A stretch of 64,000 nucleotides of DNA from Deinococcus planocerae (lineage in GTDB: Bacteria > Deinococcota > Deinococci > Deinococcales > Deinococcaceae), in contig NZ_PNOR01000022.1 of assembly GCF_002869765.1 (NCBI RefSeq), forward strand, positions 8,584 to 72,583, read 5' to 3'. Of this stretch, positions 1 through 12,699 are shown one piece after another (the first letter of the stretch is position 1; each line of letters begins with the position of its first letter). Under the pieces are notes generated by a model. That model was not told the origin of the DNA. It made no database searches and worked only from the letters and a program-made list of their open reading frames with translations. The position numbers were made by a program, and so were the translations under genes.

Positions 1-856
1 ACCGCGCACTCGTGCTGGCGGTGCCCTTCGCGGTGCTGCTCGCCTTCGGACGGCTTCAGGGCGACAGCGAACTCAAGGCGATGTTCGCGGCGGGCGGGCG
101 TCCCCTGGGGCTGGTGTGGCCGCTCGCGTTGCCCTTCGTGCTGGTGGGGCTGGTCGCGTTCGTGAATGCCGGGTACGTGGTGCCCGCCGGGCTCGACCGC
201 TGGGACCGGGCGTGGTACGGCATCTACGGCACCACCCCGCCGCCCCCCACCCAGGACAACTACCCCTACGCGCCGCCCGGGGCGCTTTTCTACGCGGGCC
301 GGGTCCGCAACGACTCCGGCGGCCCGGTGGCTCAGCTCGACGGCGTGCTCGTGCAGCGCGGCGAGGAGACGGTCACCGCCCAGTCGGGGACCTGGGACAC
401 GGCGGGGCGCACCTGGACGGTGACGGACGCCTGGATCACCCGCCCCGGCGAGGACCCCCGGCAGGTCAGGGGGCCCCTCGTCTTCCCGCAGCGCGACACC
501 CTGAGCCCGCCCCAGCCCCCCGCGAACAAGGTCAGCACGCCGAGGCTGCGCGAGCGGCTGGGGTCGGCGAACCTCAGCCCCGCCCAGCGGCGCGACGACA
601 CCTTCCAGCTCGCCGCGCGGGTGGCCGATCCCCTGACGCCCGTGGTCTTCGCGCTCGCGGCGGGGGCGCTGGGGCTCCTGATCCGCAACCGGGCGGCGGC
701 CTTCGCGGCGGTGCTCGTCTTCATCGTGGTGTTCTACGTGCTGTGGACGACCGTGCCGCAACTCGCGCGGGCGGGGGCGGTGGCGCCGACTCTCGCGGCG
801 TGGCTGCCCAACCTCGTCTTCTTGCTGTTCGCCGCCCTGAGCGCCTGGAGGCTGCG

Positions 857-860
<4 letters not shown>
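1..860 (+). CDS. LptF/LptG (YjgP/YjgQ) family permease, 5'-truncated by window edge
   Basis: The frame is open from the first bases, so the true start lies before the window; the GTG at position 12 is only the first in-frame start-like codon. The visible 282 residues begin inside a transmembrane helix, run through a periplasmic beta-rich domain (about residues 55-180) and end with three hydrophobic helices, the layout of LptF/LptG permeases that extract lipopolysaccharide or other lipids with an LptB ATPase. The next gene is a second member of the same family and starts inside this stop codon (GTGA overlap), so the two are translationally coupled and probably form a heterodimer. Deinococcus is reported to lack classical LPS, so the transported lipid is unknown. 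Confidence 0.85.
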
Positions 861-1975
<1,115 letters not shown>

Positions 1976-1982
1976 GGAACAG

Positions 1983-2363
1983 TCAGATAGAGATGCCCAG
2001 GACGCGCATCCGTTCCAGGAGGTCGTCGTAGGCGGCCCGCGCTTCCGGAAGCTTCCGCACCAGCCACCGCTCGTCCCTGCACTCGTAGCGAGCCGCTTGG
2101 CTGAGCCTTTTCAGGATCACGAAGGCGCTGGCGACCTCGACAAGCGGCGTGGGGACTTCGCGTTGAAGGGTGCGCGGGATACTCTCGTAGTTGAAGTCGG
2201 TGTTCTGGTAGCCGGGTCGAACGTCGCTGATGTGTGCCCGGATCACGTGCAGGACGGTGTACGTCATCAGGGTGATTCGCCAGTCGAGCGCATCCTCGGG
2301 GAGCCCGTCGAGGATGCGCCTGTTGTGCTGAGCCTGCGCTTCGTGCCTAGCTTTACTGGGCAT
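1983..2363 (-). CDS. HEPN-like all-helical small protein
   Basis: A 126-residue, mostly helical protein. The central segment DWRITLMTYTVLHVIRAHI followed later by LKRLSQAARYEC matches the general pattern of HEPN-fold proteins (helix with F/YxxxLH, then Y/LxxLSxxARY). It lacks the strict R-x4-6-H ribonuclease motif, so it may be a non-catalytic HEPN. It is the downstream partner of a 119-residue gene that it overlaps by 11 nt on the same strand, an arrangement often seen in two-gene toxin-antitoxin modules. The fold call is by eye from helical pattern only. The function is unknown. Confidence 0.6.
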   Translation of the reverse strand: MPSKARHEAQAQHNRRILDGLPEDALDWRITLMTYTVLHVIRAHISDVRPGYQNTDFNYESIPRTLQREVPTPLVEVASAFVILKRLSQAARYECRDERWLVRKLPEARAAYDDLLERMRVLGISI

Positions 2364-2712
2364 CTGTCGTCTGGAAGATGAGGTCGTCCACCCATCCCCC
2401 GGCGGTGTGGGCGGCGACCATCAATGCTACACCCAGATCACGCTTGGGGAGATACTCGTCGTCCTTGCTCGGATCAATCCGGCACGTCAGAACCAGGCCG
2501 CCACCCGGCCCAACCGAGATCGTGAGGTGACGCAGCCCCAGCTCCCGGAGAGCGGGCGCCGCCGCCTTCACCGCGAGGACAGCCGGGAGGGCCTCGCTCT
2601 CCAGGACCAGCGCCCGCTGAATGGCCCCCACCGGACTCACCAGATCGAGGGTCACGAACTCGTCTTCCGTTCCCGCCGTCGTCTGCCTCGCTGCCGTCAC
2701 CCTGCCTCCCAT
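2353..2712 (-). CDS. Hypothetical protein, partner of HEPN-like gene
   Basis: 119 residues, no family recognised. It has alternating hydrophobic strands around residues 22-75 (FVTLDLVSP, LTISVGPGGGLVLTCRI) and a helical C-terminal part, so it looks like a small alpha/beta protein. The start at 2712 is uncertain: an in-frame GTG at 2700 has GGAGG just upstream. Its end overlaps the start of the HEPN-like gene by 11 nt, implying coupled expression. The pair sits between a permease operon and a regulator gene, on the opposite strand to the permeases. It could be an antitoxin-like or regulatory partner, which is inference from organisation only. Confidence 0.65.
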   Translation of the reverse strand: MGGRVTAARQTTAGTEDEFVTLDLVSPVGAIQRALVLESEALPAVLAVKAAAPALRELGLRHLTISVGPGGGLVLTCRIDPSKDDEYLPKRDLGVALMVAAHTAGGWVDDLIFQTTDAQ

Positions 2713-2778
2713 CGCCGCCGATTTCGCCGATCCTGTTCTGAGAGTCTACCCCCGCTCAGGCGGCCTTCCATGCCCGTG

Positions 2779-3078
2779 TCATGACCCTCCCCCTTCCCCC
2801 TCGTCCAGCCCCACGCCGAAGCCCTGGTCGAGCAGGGCCTCGCTGTAGGTGCGGAAGGCGAGCATCGTCTGGGTGCGGGTGATGCCGTCCACCTTTCGGA
2901 GGTGCCCCGTCACCACGTCATCGAGGTCCTCGTAGCGGGCGAGGCGCAAGATCGCCACGATGTCCCACTCGCCCGTCACCGAGTACACCTCGCGCACGCT
3001 GGGCACGCTCGCCAGCGCCTCGGCGGTTTCCTGAATACGCTGACGCTCGGCCTGGACCATCACGATTGCGGTGACCAT
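2779..3078 (-). CDS. Stand-alone Lrp/AsnC ligand-binding (RAM) domain protein
   Basis: A 99-residue protein starting MVTAIVMVQAERQRI, with the beta-alpha-beta-beta-alpha-beta pattern of the Lrp/AsnC effector domain, including the SVTGEWDIVAIL stretch typical of the RAM fold. It has no helix-turn-helix. I chose the ATG at 3078, although the frame stays open upstream, because the extension has no family similarity. A CACAAT hexamer lies 6 nt before this ATG, resembling the leaderless promoters nearby. RAM-only proteins bind amino acids and can act alone or with full-length Lrp. It diverges from the siroheme-decarboxylase-like gene, itself built on the Lrp fold. Confidence 0.82.
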   Translation of the reverse strand: MVTAIVMVQAERQRIQETAEALASVPSVREVYSVTGEWDIVAILRLARYEDLDDVVTGHLRKVDGITRTQTMLAFRTYSEALLDQGFGVGLDEGEGGGS

Positions 3079-3184
3079 GCCCGCATTGTGGACCATCCGG
3101 GAGAGGGTCAGCGTGCCCACTTTTCTCCGCCCAGCGCGCCTCCCGACCGGTCGTTCGGGGACGTTCTGCCGCCCGGCGCGGACG

Positions 3185-3190
3185 TATTCT
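3185..3190 (+). promoter_or_regulatory. Leaderless -10 hexamer (TATTCT)
   Basis: TATTCT ends 6 nt before the ATG at 3197, with no Shine-Dalgarno between. This spacing puts transcription start at or next to the start codon. A -35 element is not clear. Confidence 0.6.
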
Positions 3191-3196
3191 GGGCGC

Positions 3197-4252
<1,056 letters not shown>

Positions 4253-4269
4253 GGTCTAGAGGAAGGGGC

Positions 4270-4305
4270 GGCGCTGGGGCGGAGGCTTCGGCGCCCTTCT
4301 TTTTG
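4270..4305 (+). terminator. Probable intrinsic terminator after the siroheme-decarboxylase-like gene
   Basis: GGCGC at 4270-4274 can pair with GCGCC at 4291-4295, followed by CTTCTTTTT. The stem is short with a long loop, so this is moderate evidence only. Confidence 0.45.
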
Positions 4306-4359
4306 AAAGTGAAGGGCATGGGGAGGGCGTTGGCGTTCCCCCCTCCCAGCCTCTGCAAG

Positions 4360-4423
4360 CAGCTCTGCGAGTCTCGCGGTGCGAGCTGTACCAGTCCCCC
4401 AGGAGGGGGAACTCGCAGAGCTG
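4360..4423 (+). repeat. Inverted repeat carrying the CAGCTCTGCGAGT element
   Basis: A perfect 13-bp inverted repeat, CAGCTCTGCGAGT at 4360-4372 and its complement at 4411-4423, encloses a second smaller hairpin (TCCCCCAGGAGGGGGA). The same 14-mer with a following C recurs at 12600 and 59282, always between genes, so this is a dispersed repeat family. The rest of 4253-4518 holds no gene that I can support. Confidence 0.75.
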
Positions 4424-4518
4424 TGCAGCAGAGGAGGAAGAACTCAGCTCCCAGAAAAGCGCCCACCCCTTCACGGAAGTGGACGCCACTGTTCTGCTGA
4501 TCGCTCAAGACCGACCGC

Positions 4519-6504
<1,986 letters not shown>

Positions 6505-6510
6505 GCGGCC

Positions 6511-6516
6511 AGTGTA
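6511..6516 (-). promoter_or_regulatory. Leaderless -10 hexamer of tkt (TACACT)
   Basis: On the minus strand TACACT is separated by 6 nt from the tkt ATG. No ribosome binding site is present. No convincing -35 is seen. Confidence 0.6.
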
Positions 6517-6889
6517 ATCGCCCTGGGAAAGCGTCCGGTTCGGTGTGTCTTCACCCGGAGACCAGAGAAATCTCCCCAAAAGCACATGCCCCCACCGGAC
6601 ACAGGCGAGGGCACAGTCTGAAACAGGGGTGGGGGCGCTCGGCTCCCTCCGGTTCGGTGAACAAGCACACCAGCGGCGCTTCCATTCCGGTGAGGGCAGA
6701 ATACGGCAGTGGCGTAATCCTGTCAAGCCAATACGTGAATGTGACCTGAGTATGAGTTGGTCTGTATGGGCGGTGGAGGCGGCTGTCACGGATGGGGCCA
6801 CAAGCCGAGGGCACGCATATGCAGACCTCCGCCATTTTGCCTAGGCTCCTGATTCGCGTCGCAGGGCCCCGCCGTCACACCATGAACGC
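6517..6889. other. Intergenic region, tkt / GNAT
   Basis: This 373-nt region is less GC-rich than its surroundings between divergent genes. Apart from the tkt promoter at its left edge and a CACCAT hexamer 6 nt before the ATG at 6890, I see no gene, repeat or structured RNA. Confidence 0.5.
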
Positions 6890-7813
6890 ATGAACAGTCC
6901 TGTCTCGGCCCCGACAGAGACGCCTTTGGCGATACGCCCCTTCCAGAATGCCGACGCCCCCGCCGTCGCGCGGCTCGTCACCGAGGGCGTGCGGGGGCAC
7001 TGGACGTACACGCCGGAGCAATTCCGCGGGGGGATGGATTCCGGGCGCCTCGTGGCGGAGCGTGGCGGTGAGGTCGTGGCGACGATGCGGCTCAGCCCCT
7101 TCGGCTCGGGCGCACCGGGCGCGCTGCGACTCGACCCCGCGGGGGACGGCTCGGCCTTCACGGCGCTTTACCTAATGGCCCTGGCCGCCTTGCCGCATGG
7201 CTTCACCCGCCTCCTGGGTGTGACGCGCGAGGACTGGCCCGAGACGATGGACTTTTTCCACGCGGCGGGCTTTCGCAACGCCTGGCAGTCGTGGGGGGCG
7301 CACATGAGCCTGACCGGATTCGACCCCGAGCGCTTTCGACCTTTGGAGGAGAGGCTGTACCTGCAAGGCTACGAGGTCGGGCATCTGGGTCCGGAGACGG
7401 GGGAGGCGGACTGGGAGGGCCTCCACCGATTGCATGTTCTGGGTGTGCGGGACGCGCCGCGCAACCCCACGACGCCTGACCCGCTGAGCCGGGAGGAACT
7501 GCGGGAAACCATCCTGCGGGAGGAGGCCGCCTTCGTCGTTCGCTTCCGGGGCGAGGTCGTCGCCAGCACCCGCCTGTCACTGAGGGGCCGGGAGGTAGAG
7601 AGCGAGCAGACCGTGACCCACCCCGCTCACCGCTCGCGCGGCCTCGCCACCCTCGCCAAGGTCCACGCCCTCGCGTGGGCACGACAGCAGGGGTTCACGC
7701 AGGCCGGAACGGGCGGGACCGTCCTCAACTTGCCCATGTTGCGGGTCAACGCCCGGTTGGGGTACGTGGCCGGGCCCATGTGGGTGACGTGGGAGAGGGA
7801 ACTGCGTGGCTGA
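6890..7813 (+). CDS. Tandem GNAT-family acetyltransferase
   Basis: 307 residues with two GNAT-like halves. The N-terminal half (about 12-145) begins LAIRPFQNADAPAVARL and has the strand-rich core but a poor acetyl-CoA loop. The C-terminal half (about 155-305) has the better site: VVASTRLSLRG, then VTHPAHRSRGLATLAKVHAL, matching motif A (V-x-P-x-x-R-x-x-G-x-A). The usual reading is one catalytic and one degenerate domain. The substrate is unknown. It lies alone, with its own weak CACCAT hexamer 6 nt upstream of the ATG. Confidence 0.85.
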   Translation: MNSPVSAPTETPLAIRPFQNADAPAVARLVTEGVRGHWTYTPEQFRGGMDSGRLVAERGGEVVATMRLSPFGSGAPGALRLDPAGDGSAFTALYLMALAALPHGFTRLLGVTREDWPETMDFFHAAGFRNAWQSWGAHMSLTGFDPERFRPLEERLYLQGYEVGHLGPETGEADWEGLHRLHVLGVRDAPRNPTTPDPLSREELRETILREEAAFVVRFRGEVVASTRLSLRGREVESEQTVTHPAHRSRGLATLAKVHALAWARQQGFTQAGTGGTVLNLPMLRVNARLGYVAGPMWVTWERELRG

Positions 7814-7914
7814 TGGGCCGGGGAGACGGGACCCGTCCATCCGCTCCCGCCCCACCCACCCGACGCCGGGTCGCGAAGTTTGAGAGGTTTTGTAAGGAAA
7901 GCTTAATAGTTGGG

Positions 7915-8130
7915 GTGCAAGCTTTGGGTGTGTCTCCTCTGACCCTCGAAGAACTGGTGGCCTACTTCGCCCATGCCCAGCCCCAGGATCAGGCGTACCG
8001 TGAGATCGATTTCGTACGGCTGATCGAGGAATTGGGGCTGGAGAGCGCGAACCAGCTTCGCCGCGAGATAGTGGCCCAGCTCGCAGGCGGGCGGCGCCTC
8101 CAGGTGATCCGGGCCGAATTCGCCGCCTGA
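7915..8130 (+). CDS. Small conserved-looking protein, unknown function
   Basis: A 71-residue protein, predicted helical, with the core LTLEELVAYFAHAQPQDQAY and LIEELGLESANQLRREIVAQL. I do not recognise a family. The start is uncertain: GTG at 7915 lies 5 nt after a TAATAG hexamer that is 18 nt downstream of TTGAGA (7880-7885), which supports transcription from here; GTG at 7930 is an alternative. A strong terminator follows at 8165, so it is a single-gene unit. Confidence 0.6.
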   Translation: MQALGVSPLTLEELVAYFAHAQPQDQAYREIDFVRLIEELGLESANQLRREIVAQLAGGRRLQVIRAEFAA

Positions 8131-8164
8131 CCAGCCCGGGAACGTCTCACAGCCGCCTCTTCAG

Positions 8165-8190
8165 CCCCGCTCCGGCGGGGTTTGTGCTTT
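8165..8190 (+). terminator. Intrinsic terminator
   Basis: CCCCGC at 8165-8170 pairs with GCGGGG at 8175-8180 around a TCCG loop, followed by TTTGTGCTTT. It ends the small gene at 7915-8130 and insulates the regulator operon downstream. Confidence 0.85.
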
Positions 8191-8260
8191 CCAGACGAAC
8201 GCGAGTTCCTGGTGTTGGCAGGACGGTCATCCTCCCCCACCGTGTCCACCCGCCGGACCC

Positions 8261-8289
8261 TTGATTCATAATTTAGGTCATCCTAAAAT
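8261..8289 (+). promoter_or_regulatory. Promoter and DtxR/MntR-type operator of the metal operon
   Basis: TTGATT at 8261-8266 and TAAAAT at 8284-8289 are 17 nt apart, and TAAAAT ends 6 nt before the regulator's ATG (leaderless layout). An inverted repeat, TTTAGG (8272-8277) TCAT CCTAAA (8282-8287), lies in the spacer and over the -10. Its TTAGG/CCTAA half-sites match the general form of DtxR/MntR operators, so metal-bound regulator should occlude RNA polymerase and repress its own operon. Confidence 0.82.
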
Positions 8290-8295
8290 AAGGTC

Positions 8296-8973
8296 ATGTT
8301 GGTTCACGCACTCTCTCCCTCCGCCGAGGACTATCTCAAGCACCTGTATCTCCTCGGGCAGCATGGTCGGGTGAATACCCAGGCTCTGGCGGAGGCGCTG
8401 GGGGTGGCGCCCGCGAGCGTGACGGGGATGCTGCGCAAGCTCGCCGAACAGGGCCTGGTCGCGCACGCGCCGTACCAGGGGGCGCAGCTCACGGGCGAGG
8501 GACAGCGGGTGGCGCTGGAGGTGCTGCGCCACCACCGCCTGCTCGAACTCTTCCTCCACCGCGCGCTCGGCGTGCCCCTCGACGAGGTTCACGAGGAGGC
8601 CGAGCGGCTGGAACACGCCCTGTCCGAGCGGCTGGAGGCACGTATCGCCGCCTGGCTGGGCGACCCTACCCACGACCCGCACGGCGACCCCATCCCCACC
8701 CTGAGCGGGGAGCTGCCCGAACGCGCCGAACGCCGCCTGACCCAACTCGCCCCCGGCGAGGCGGCCACCGTCGCCCGCGTGCCCGACGCAGACCCGTCGC
8801 AACTCCGGGCCCTCGTCACGGCGGGCCTGACGCCGGGCGTTCCCGTGCGGGTCGAGCGGGTGGACGCCGCGCTGGGGACCCTGACCCTGCTGCTGCCGGG
8901 GGGCGCTTCCCTCACCCTCGCCCTGGGGGTCGCCGCGCAGGTGGGGGTCCACGCGGGGGAGGTGGGGGCTTGA
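8296..8973 (+). CDS. mntR: DtxR/MntR-family metal-dependent repressor
   Basis: 225 residues with the three-domain DtxR layout. A winged helix occupies about 1-70 ([27 protein letters not shown]). The metal-binding/dimerisation domain, about 71-140, has [14 protein letters not shown] and [15 protein letters not shown], which hold the conserved Glu/His ligands. A C-terminal FeoA/SH3-like domain spans about 150-220. It senses Mn(II) or Fe(II) and represses uptake. The promoter carries a palindromic operator, implying autoregulation. Its stop overlaps the start of the binding-protein gene, so all five genes form one operon. In Deinococcus, Mn import is linked to radiation and oxidation tolerance. 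Confidence 0.93.
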   Translation: MLVHALSPSAEDYLKHLYLLGQHGRVNTQALAEALGVAPASVTGMLRKLAEQGLVAHAPYQGAQLTGEGQRVALEVLRHHRLLELFLHRALGVPLDEVHEEAERLEHALSERLEARIAAWLGDPTHDPHGDPIPTLSGELPERAERRLTQLAPGEAATVARVPDADPSQLRALVTAGLTPGVPVRVERVDAALGTLTLLLPGGASLTLALGVAAQVGVHAGEVGA

Positions 8974-9881
8974 AGGCCCTCCTTCCCGCCGCGCTGCTGG
9001 CCCTCACCCTCACGGCCTGCGCGACCACGCCAGGGGAGGGCGACGCGGCGGACGGGCGGGTTCACGTCGTCACCACCGTCAACATGATCACCGACCTCGC
9101 CTCGCAGATCGGGGGCGACCGGGTGCGGGTGACCGGGCTGATGGGGCCGGGGGTCGATCCCCACCTCTACAAGGCCTCCGCCGGGGACGTGCGGCGGCTG
9201 GCGAATGCGGACCTCGTGCTGTACGGGGGGCTGCACCTGGAGGGGAAGATGGTGGACATCCTCCACTCGCTCAACGCCCGCGTGCCCAGCGTGGCCGTCT
9301 CCGAGGTGATCCCGGAGGACAGGCTGCTCACCCTGAGCGGCGCGCACGACCCCCACGTCTGGTTCGACCCGACCCTCTGGGCGGACGCCGCCCGCGCGAC
9401 GGAGGAGGCGCTGAGCCGGGTGGACCCCGCCGGGCGGGCCGTGTACGAGGCCAACCTGAACCGCTACCTGGGCCAGTTGCGCGAGCTGGACGCCTGGACC
9501 GCCGAGCAGTTCCGCACCGTGCCCGCGAGGCAGCGGGTCCTGGTCACCGCACACGACGCCTTCGGCTACCTCTCGCGCCGCTACGGGGTGGAGGTGCGCG
9601 GCCTCCAGGGCATCAGCACCGTCGCGGAGGCGGGCGGGCAGAACGTCCGGTCTCTGGCGACCTTCCTCGCCGAGCGGAACGTGAAGGCCGTGTTCGTGGA
9701 ATCCACCGTCTCGCCCCGCGCCGTGCAGGCCGTGCGCGAGGCGGCGCGGGCACGCGGGCACGACGTGGAGATCGGCGGCGAGCTGTACGCCGACGCCGCC
9801 GGGGAACGCGGCACGCCGGAGGGCACCTACGTCGGCATGGTGCGCCACAACATCGAAACCATCGTGGAGGCTTTGAAATGA
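8970..9881 (+). CDS. Metal ABC transporter substrate-binding lipoprotein (MntC/ZnuA, cluster A-I)
   Basis: 303 residues starting at a TTG that overlaps the regulator's stop. The signal peptide ends with a lipobox LTAC (Cys17). Metal ligands of cluster A-I proteins are visible: His in [12 protein letters not shown], His in AHDPHVWFD, Glu in VFVESTVSP and Asp in ELYADAAG, i.e. a His-His-Glu-Asp set favouring Mn or Fe over Zn. There is no long His-rich loop of the ZnuA type. It delivers the metal to the ATPase/permease complex encoded next, with a 4-nt overlap. Confidence 0.92.
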   Translation: MKALLPAALLALTLTACATTPGEGDAADGRVHVVTTVNMITDLASQIGGDRVRVTGLMGPGVDPHLYKASAGDVRRLANADLVLYGGLHLEGKMVDILHSLNARVPSVAVSEVIPEDRLLTLSGAHDPHVWFDPTLWADAARATEEALSRVDPAGRAVYEANLNRYLGQLRELDAWTAEQFRTVPARQRVLVTAHDAFGYLSRRYGVEVRGLQGISTVAEAGGQNVRSLATFLAERNVKAVFVESTVSPRAVQAVREAARARGHDVEIGGELYADAAGERGTPEGTYVGMVRHNIETIVEALK

Positions 9882-10696
9882 CCGTCACCCTCGGGGCCGC
9901 CGCGCCCCTGACCGCCGCCCACCCCGCCCCGCCCCTCGCCCTGCGCGGCCTGAGCGTCGCCTACCGCGAGCGGCCCGCCGTGTGGAACGTCTCCTTCGAC
10001 GTGCCCGCCGCGTCCCTCACCGCGATTATCGGGCCGAACGGGGCGGGGAAGAGCACGCTGCTCAAGGCGGCGCTCGGGCTGGTGCCCCGCCTCTCCGGGG
10101 ACGCCCTCTTCTTCGGGCAGCCCCTCGCGCGGGTGCGGTCCCGGGTCGCCTACGTGCCCCAGCGGACGAGCGTGGACTGGGACTTCCCGGCGAGTGCCCT
10201 CGACGTGGTGACGATGGGCCTGTACGGGCGGCTCGGGTGGCTGCGCCGCGCCGGTCGCCGCGAGCGGGAGGCGGCCATGACTTGCCTGGAGCGGGTCGGG
10301 ATGGCCGACCTCGCCGGGCGGCAGATCAGCGAGCTGTCGGGCGGGCAGCAGCAGCGGGTGTTCCTGGCCCGTTCGCTGGCGCAGGGGGCCGACCTCACCT
10401 TCATGGACGAGCCCTTCGCGGGGGTGGACGCGGTGACGGAAAAAGCCATCGTGGACGTGCTGCGGGGGCTGCGGCGCGAGGGCCGCACCGTCGTCGCCGT
10501 CCACCACGACCTCGACACGGTGCGTGACTACTTCGACCACGTGGCCCTCCTGAACGTCGAACTCGTCGCCAGCGGGCCGACCGAGGCCGCCTTTACCCCC
10601 GCCCACCTGCGCGCCGCGTACGGGGAGCGGCACGGGGCGCTGGCCGCCGCCCTCGCCGGGGACCGGTCGCCAGGGGTCGGGGGGGCGAGGCCGTGA
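9878..10696 (+). CDS. Metal ABC transporter ATPase
   Basis: 272 residues, starting at an ATGA overlap with the binding-protein gene. Walker A is GPNGAGKST (about 50), the signature is LSGGQQQR (about 150), Walker B is LTFMDEP and the H-loop is VHHDL. The Q-loop segment VAYVPQRTSVDWDFPAS is the stretch typical of manganese/zinc importers (YVPQR..VDWDFP). It energises the two permeases encoded downstream. Confidence 0.95.
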   Translation: MTVTLGAAAPLTAAHPAPPLALRGLSVAYRERPAVWNVSFDVPAASLTAIIGPNGAGKSTLLKAALGLVPRLSGDALFFGQPLARVRSRVAYVPQRTSVDWDFPASALDVVTMGLYGRLGWLRRAGRREREAAMTCLERVGMADLAGRQISELSGGQQQRVFLARSLAQGADLTFMDEPFAGVDAVTEKAIVDVLRGLRREGRTVVAVHHDLDTVRDYFDHVALLNVELVASGPTEAAFTPAHLRAAYGERHGALAAALAGDRSPGVGGARP

Positions 10697-11619
10697 CTCC
10701 CCTCGACCTGCTGAGCGACTACACCCTGCGCAGCATCCTGCTCGGCTCGGCGCTGCTGGGGCTGGTGGCGGGCACGCTGGGCACCTTCTCGGTCCTGCGG
10801 CGCCAGAGCCTGATCGGGGACACCGTGGCGCACGCCGCGCTGCCGGGCATCTGCGCGGCCTTCCTCCTGACGGGCACGCGCGACACGCTGGGCCTGCTCC
10901 TGGGTGGGGGGATCAGCGGGCTCGCCGCCTCGTTGCTCGCGCTCGCCATCCTCAGATACAGCCGCCTGAAGGAGGACGCCGCCCTGGGGGTGACGTTCAG
11001 CGCCTTTTTCGGCATCGGGATCGCCATGCTGACCGCCATCGGCCAGAGCGGGAACGCGGCGCAGGCGGGGCTCGACAAGTTCCTCTTCGGGCAGGCCGCG
11101 GCGCTCACGCAGGGGGACGTGATCCGCTTCGCCCTCCTCGGGGCGCTGGCGCTGGGGACCGCCGCCCTGCTCCACAAGGAGCTGAAGGTGACCCTCTTCG
11201 ACCCCGACTTCGCGCGGGTGCAGGGCTGGCCGGTGCCAGGGCTCACCGCGCTCTCCACGGCTCTGACCGTCCTCGCGGTGATGATCGGCCTCCAGACGGT
11301 CGGGGTGGTCCTGATGGCCGCCATGCTGATCGCGCCCGCCGTCGCCGCGCGGCAGTGGACGCGCAGCCTCTCGGGGATGCTGGGGCTCGCCGGGGCCTTC
11401 GGGGCGCTCAGCGGGGCACTGGGGGCGGGGCTGAGCCTGGGCGTCTCCTCCGGCGCGGGCAGCCTGCCGACCGGGGCCGTGACGGTGCTCGCCGCGACCG
11501 CCCTCGCGGTGCTGTCCCTCCTCGCCGCGCCCCGCCGGGGGGTGCTCGCCGAACTCGTGCGCCAGCGGCGGGTGCGCGCCCGGCTTCTGCGTGAATTGAA
11601 CTCGGGGGGGCAAGCATGA
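10693..11619 (+). CDS. Metal ABC transporter permease 1
   Basis: 308 residues of the ABC-3 family with about nine hydrophobic helices. LRRQSLIGDTVAHAALPGI (about 35-55) and the coupling stretch VTLFDPDFARVQGWP (about 170) are family signatures. It starts at a GTGA overlap with the ATPase gene. It is followed by a second, distinct permease, so the channel is probably a heterodimer, as in systems with MntCD or TroCD pairs. Confidence 0.94.
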   Translation: MTPLDLLSDYTLRSILLGSALLGLVAGTLGTFSVLRRQSLIGDTVAHAALPGICAAFLLTGTRDTLGLLLGGGISGLAASLLALAILRYSRLKEDAALGVTFSAFFGIGIAMLTAIGQSGNAAQAGLDKFLFGQAAALTQGDVIRFALLGALALGTAALLHKELKVTLFDPDFARVQGWPVPGLTALSTALTVLAVMIGLQTVGVVLMAAMLIAPAVAARQWTRSLSGMLGLAGAFGALSGALGAGLSLGVSSGAGSLPTGAVTVLAATALAVLSLLAAPRRGVLAELVRQRRVRARLLRELNSGGQA

Positions 11620-12500
11620 CTCCCGCACCGCTCCCCCTCAACTTCGACCTCGTGATCGTGGTGACCGCCGTGTTCGTGGCGTGGGCGTGCGGGTTGCTGG
11701 GCCTCTTCCTGGTGCTGCGTCGGGAGGCGCTCCTGAGCGACGCGATCAGCCACTCGGCGCTGCCCGGCATCGTGGCGGGGTACTGGGTCACGGGCGGGAG
11801 CCTCGCCACCATGCCCGCGCTCGTGGGGGCTTCACTCTTCGGGCTCGTCACGGTGGGGCTGACTGCCCTCCTCACGCGCAGCGGGCGGGTGAAGGCGGAC
11901 GCGGCGCTGGGGCTGGTCTTCCCGGCCCTCTTCGCCGCCGGGGTGATCGCGGTGAGCCTGAATTACAGCAACGTCCACCTCGACCTCGACGCCGTGCTGT
12001 ACGGGGAGATCGCGTACACGCCCTTCCGGACCGGGTGGCTCGGCCTGCCGGTCGCGTGGCTGCTGATGGGCGGGATGCTCCTCGTGAACGCCCTCTTCGT
12101 CGGGCTGCTGTTCAAGGAACTGCGGCTGAGCACCTTCGACCCGGGCCTGAGCCGCACCCTGGGCTTCTCGCCCGCGTTGATCGGCGGGGCGCTCCTCACC
12201 CTCGTCGCGCTGACGACCGTCGCCGCCTTCGACGCGGTGGGGGCGGTGCTCGTCGTCGCCTTCATGATCGTGCCGCCCGCGACCGCCCTGCTGCTCACCC
12301 GCCGTCTGCGGCAGGCCCTGGGGCTGACCCTGCTGGCGGGGCTGACGGCCAGCGTGGTGGGGTACACCGTCGCCCTGGCCCTCGACGCGAGCATCACAGG
12401 GGTAATCGCGGGGGTGCTGGGGGTGCAGTTCACGGTGGCGCTCGCGGGGCAGGCGGTGAGGGCGAGGCGGGTGCGGGGGCGGGCGACGTTGGGGGGGTGA
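11616..12500 (+). CDS. Metal ABC transporter permease 2
   Basis: 294 residues, ABC-3 family, starting at an ATGA overlap with permease 1. It carries LRREALLSDAISHSALPGI and LSTFDPGLSRTLGFSP at the same places as its neighbour, so the two arose by duplication. Eight or nine helices are predicted. It is the last gene of the five-gene metal operon. No clear terminator follows. Confidence 0.94.
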   Translation: MTPAPLPLNFDLVIVVTAVFVAWACGLLGLFLVLRREALLSDAISHSALPGIVAGYWVTGGSLATMPALVGASLFGLVTVGLTALLTRSGRVKADAALGLVFPALFAAGVIAVSLNYSNVHLDLDAVLYGEIAYTPFRTGWLGLPVAWLLMGGMLLVNALFVGLLFKELRLSTFDPGLSRTLGFSPALIGGALLTLVALTTVAAFDAVGAVLVVAFMIVPPATALLLTRRLRQALGLTLLAGLTASVVGYTVALALDASITGVIAGVLGVQFTVALAGQAVRARRVRGRATLGG

Positions 12501-12564
12501 GGGGAGGAGCGTGCCTATCGGAGCCAAGGTCGGCGGCTGATCGAGGGGATCAACGACAATTTTT

Positions 12565-12660
12565 CTCGGATGCCCTGCCCGTTCACCCCCCCTGCTCCGC
12601 AGCTCTGCGAGTCCCGGCCTCTCCCCTCAAGGGGGAGGAGCAAGAACAACCAGTCTGCTC
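12565..12660 (+). repeat. Dispersed intergenic repeat, copy 2
   Basis: This copy has two blocks. The left one (12565-12590) matches 59137-59162 at 24 of 26 bases. The right one begins with the 14-mer CAGCTCTGCGAGTC at 12600 and continues into a CTCCCC/GGGGAG hairpin and a GAGCAAGAAC tail. Here the blocks are about 10 nt apart; in the 59-kb copy they are about 120 nt apart. Confidence 0.7.
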
Positions 12661-12699
12661 GCCGTTCACCTGTGCCACCATCCCCCTCGTGATTCGTCT

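Noticed and set aside
7675..7914. Longer N-terminal extension of the small protein at 7915
   Set aside because: It would overlap the GNAT gene and run through the likely promoter TTGAGA/TAATAG.
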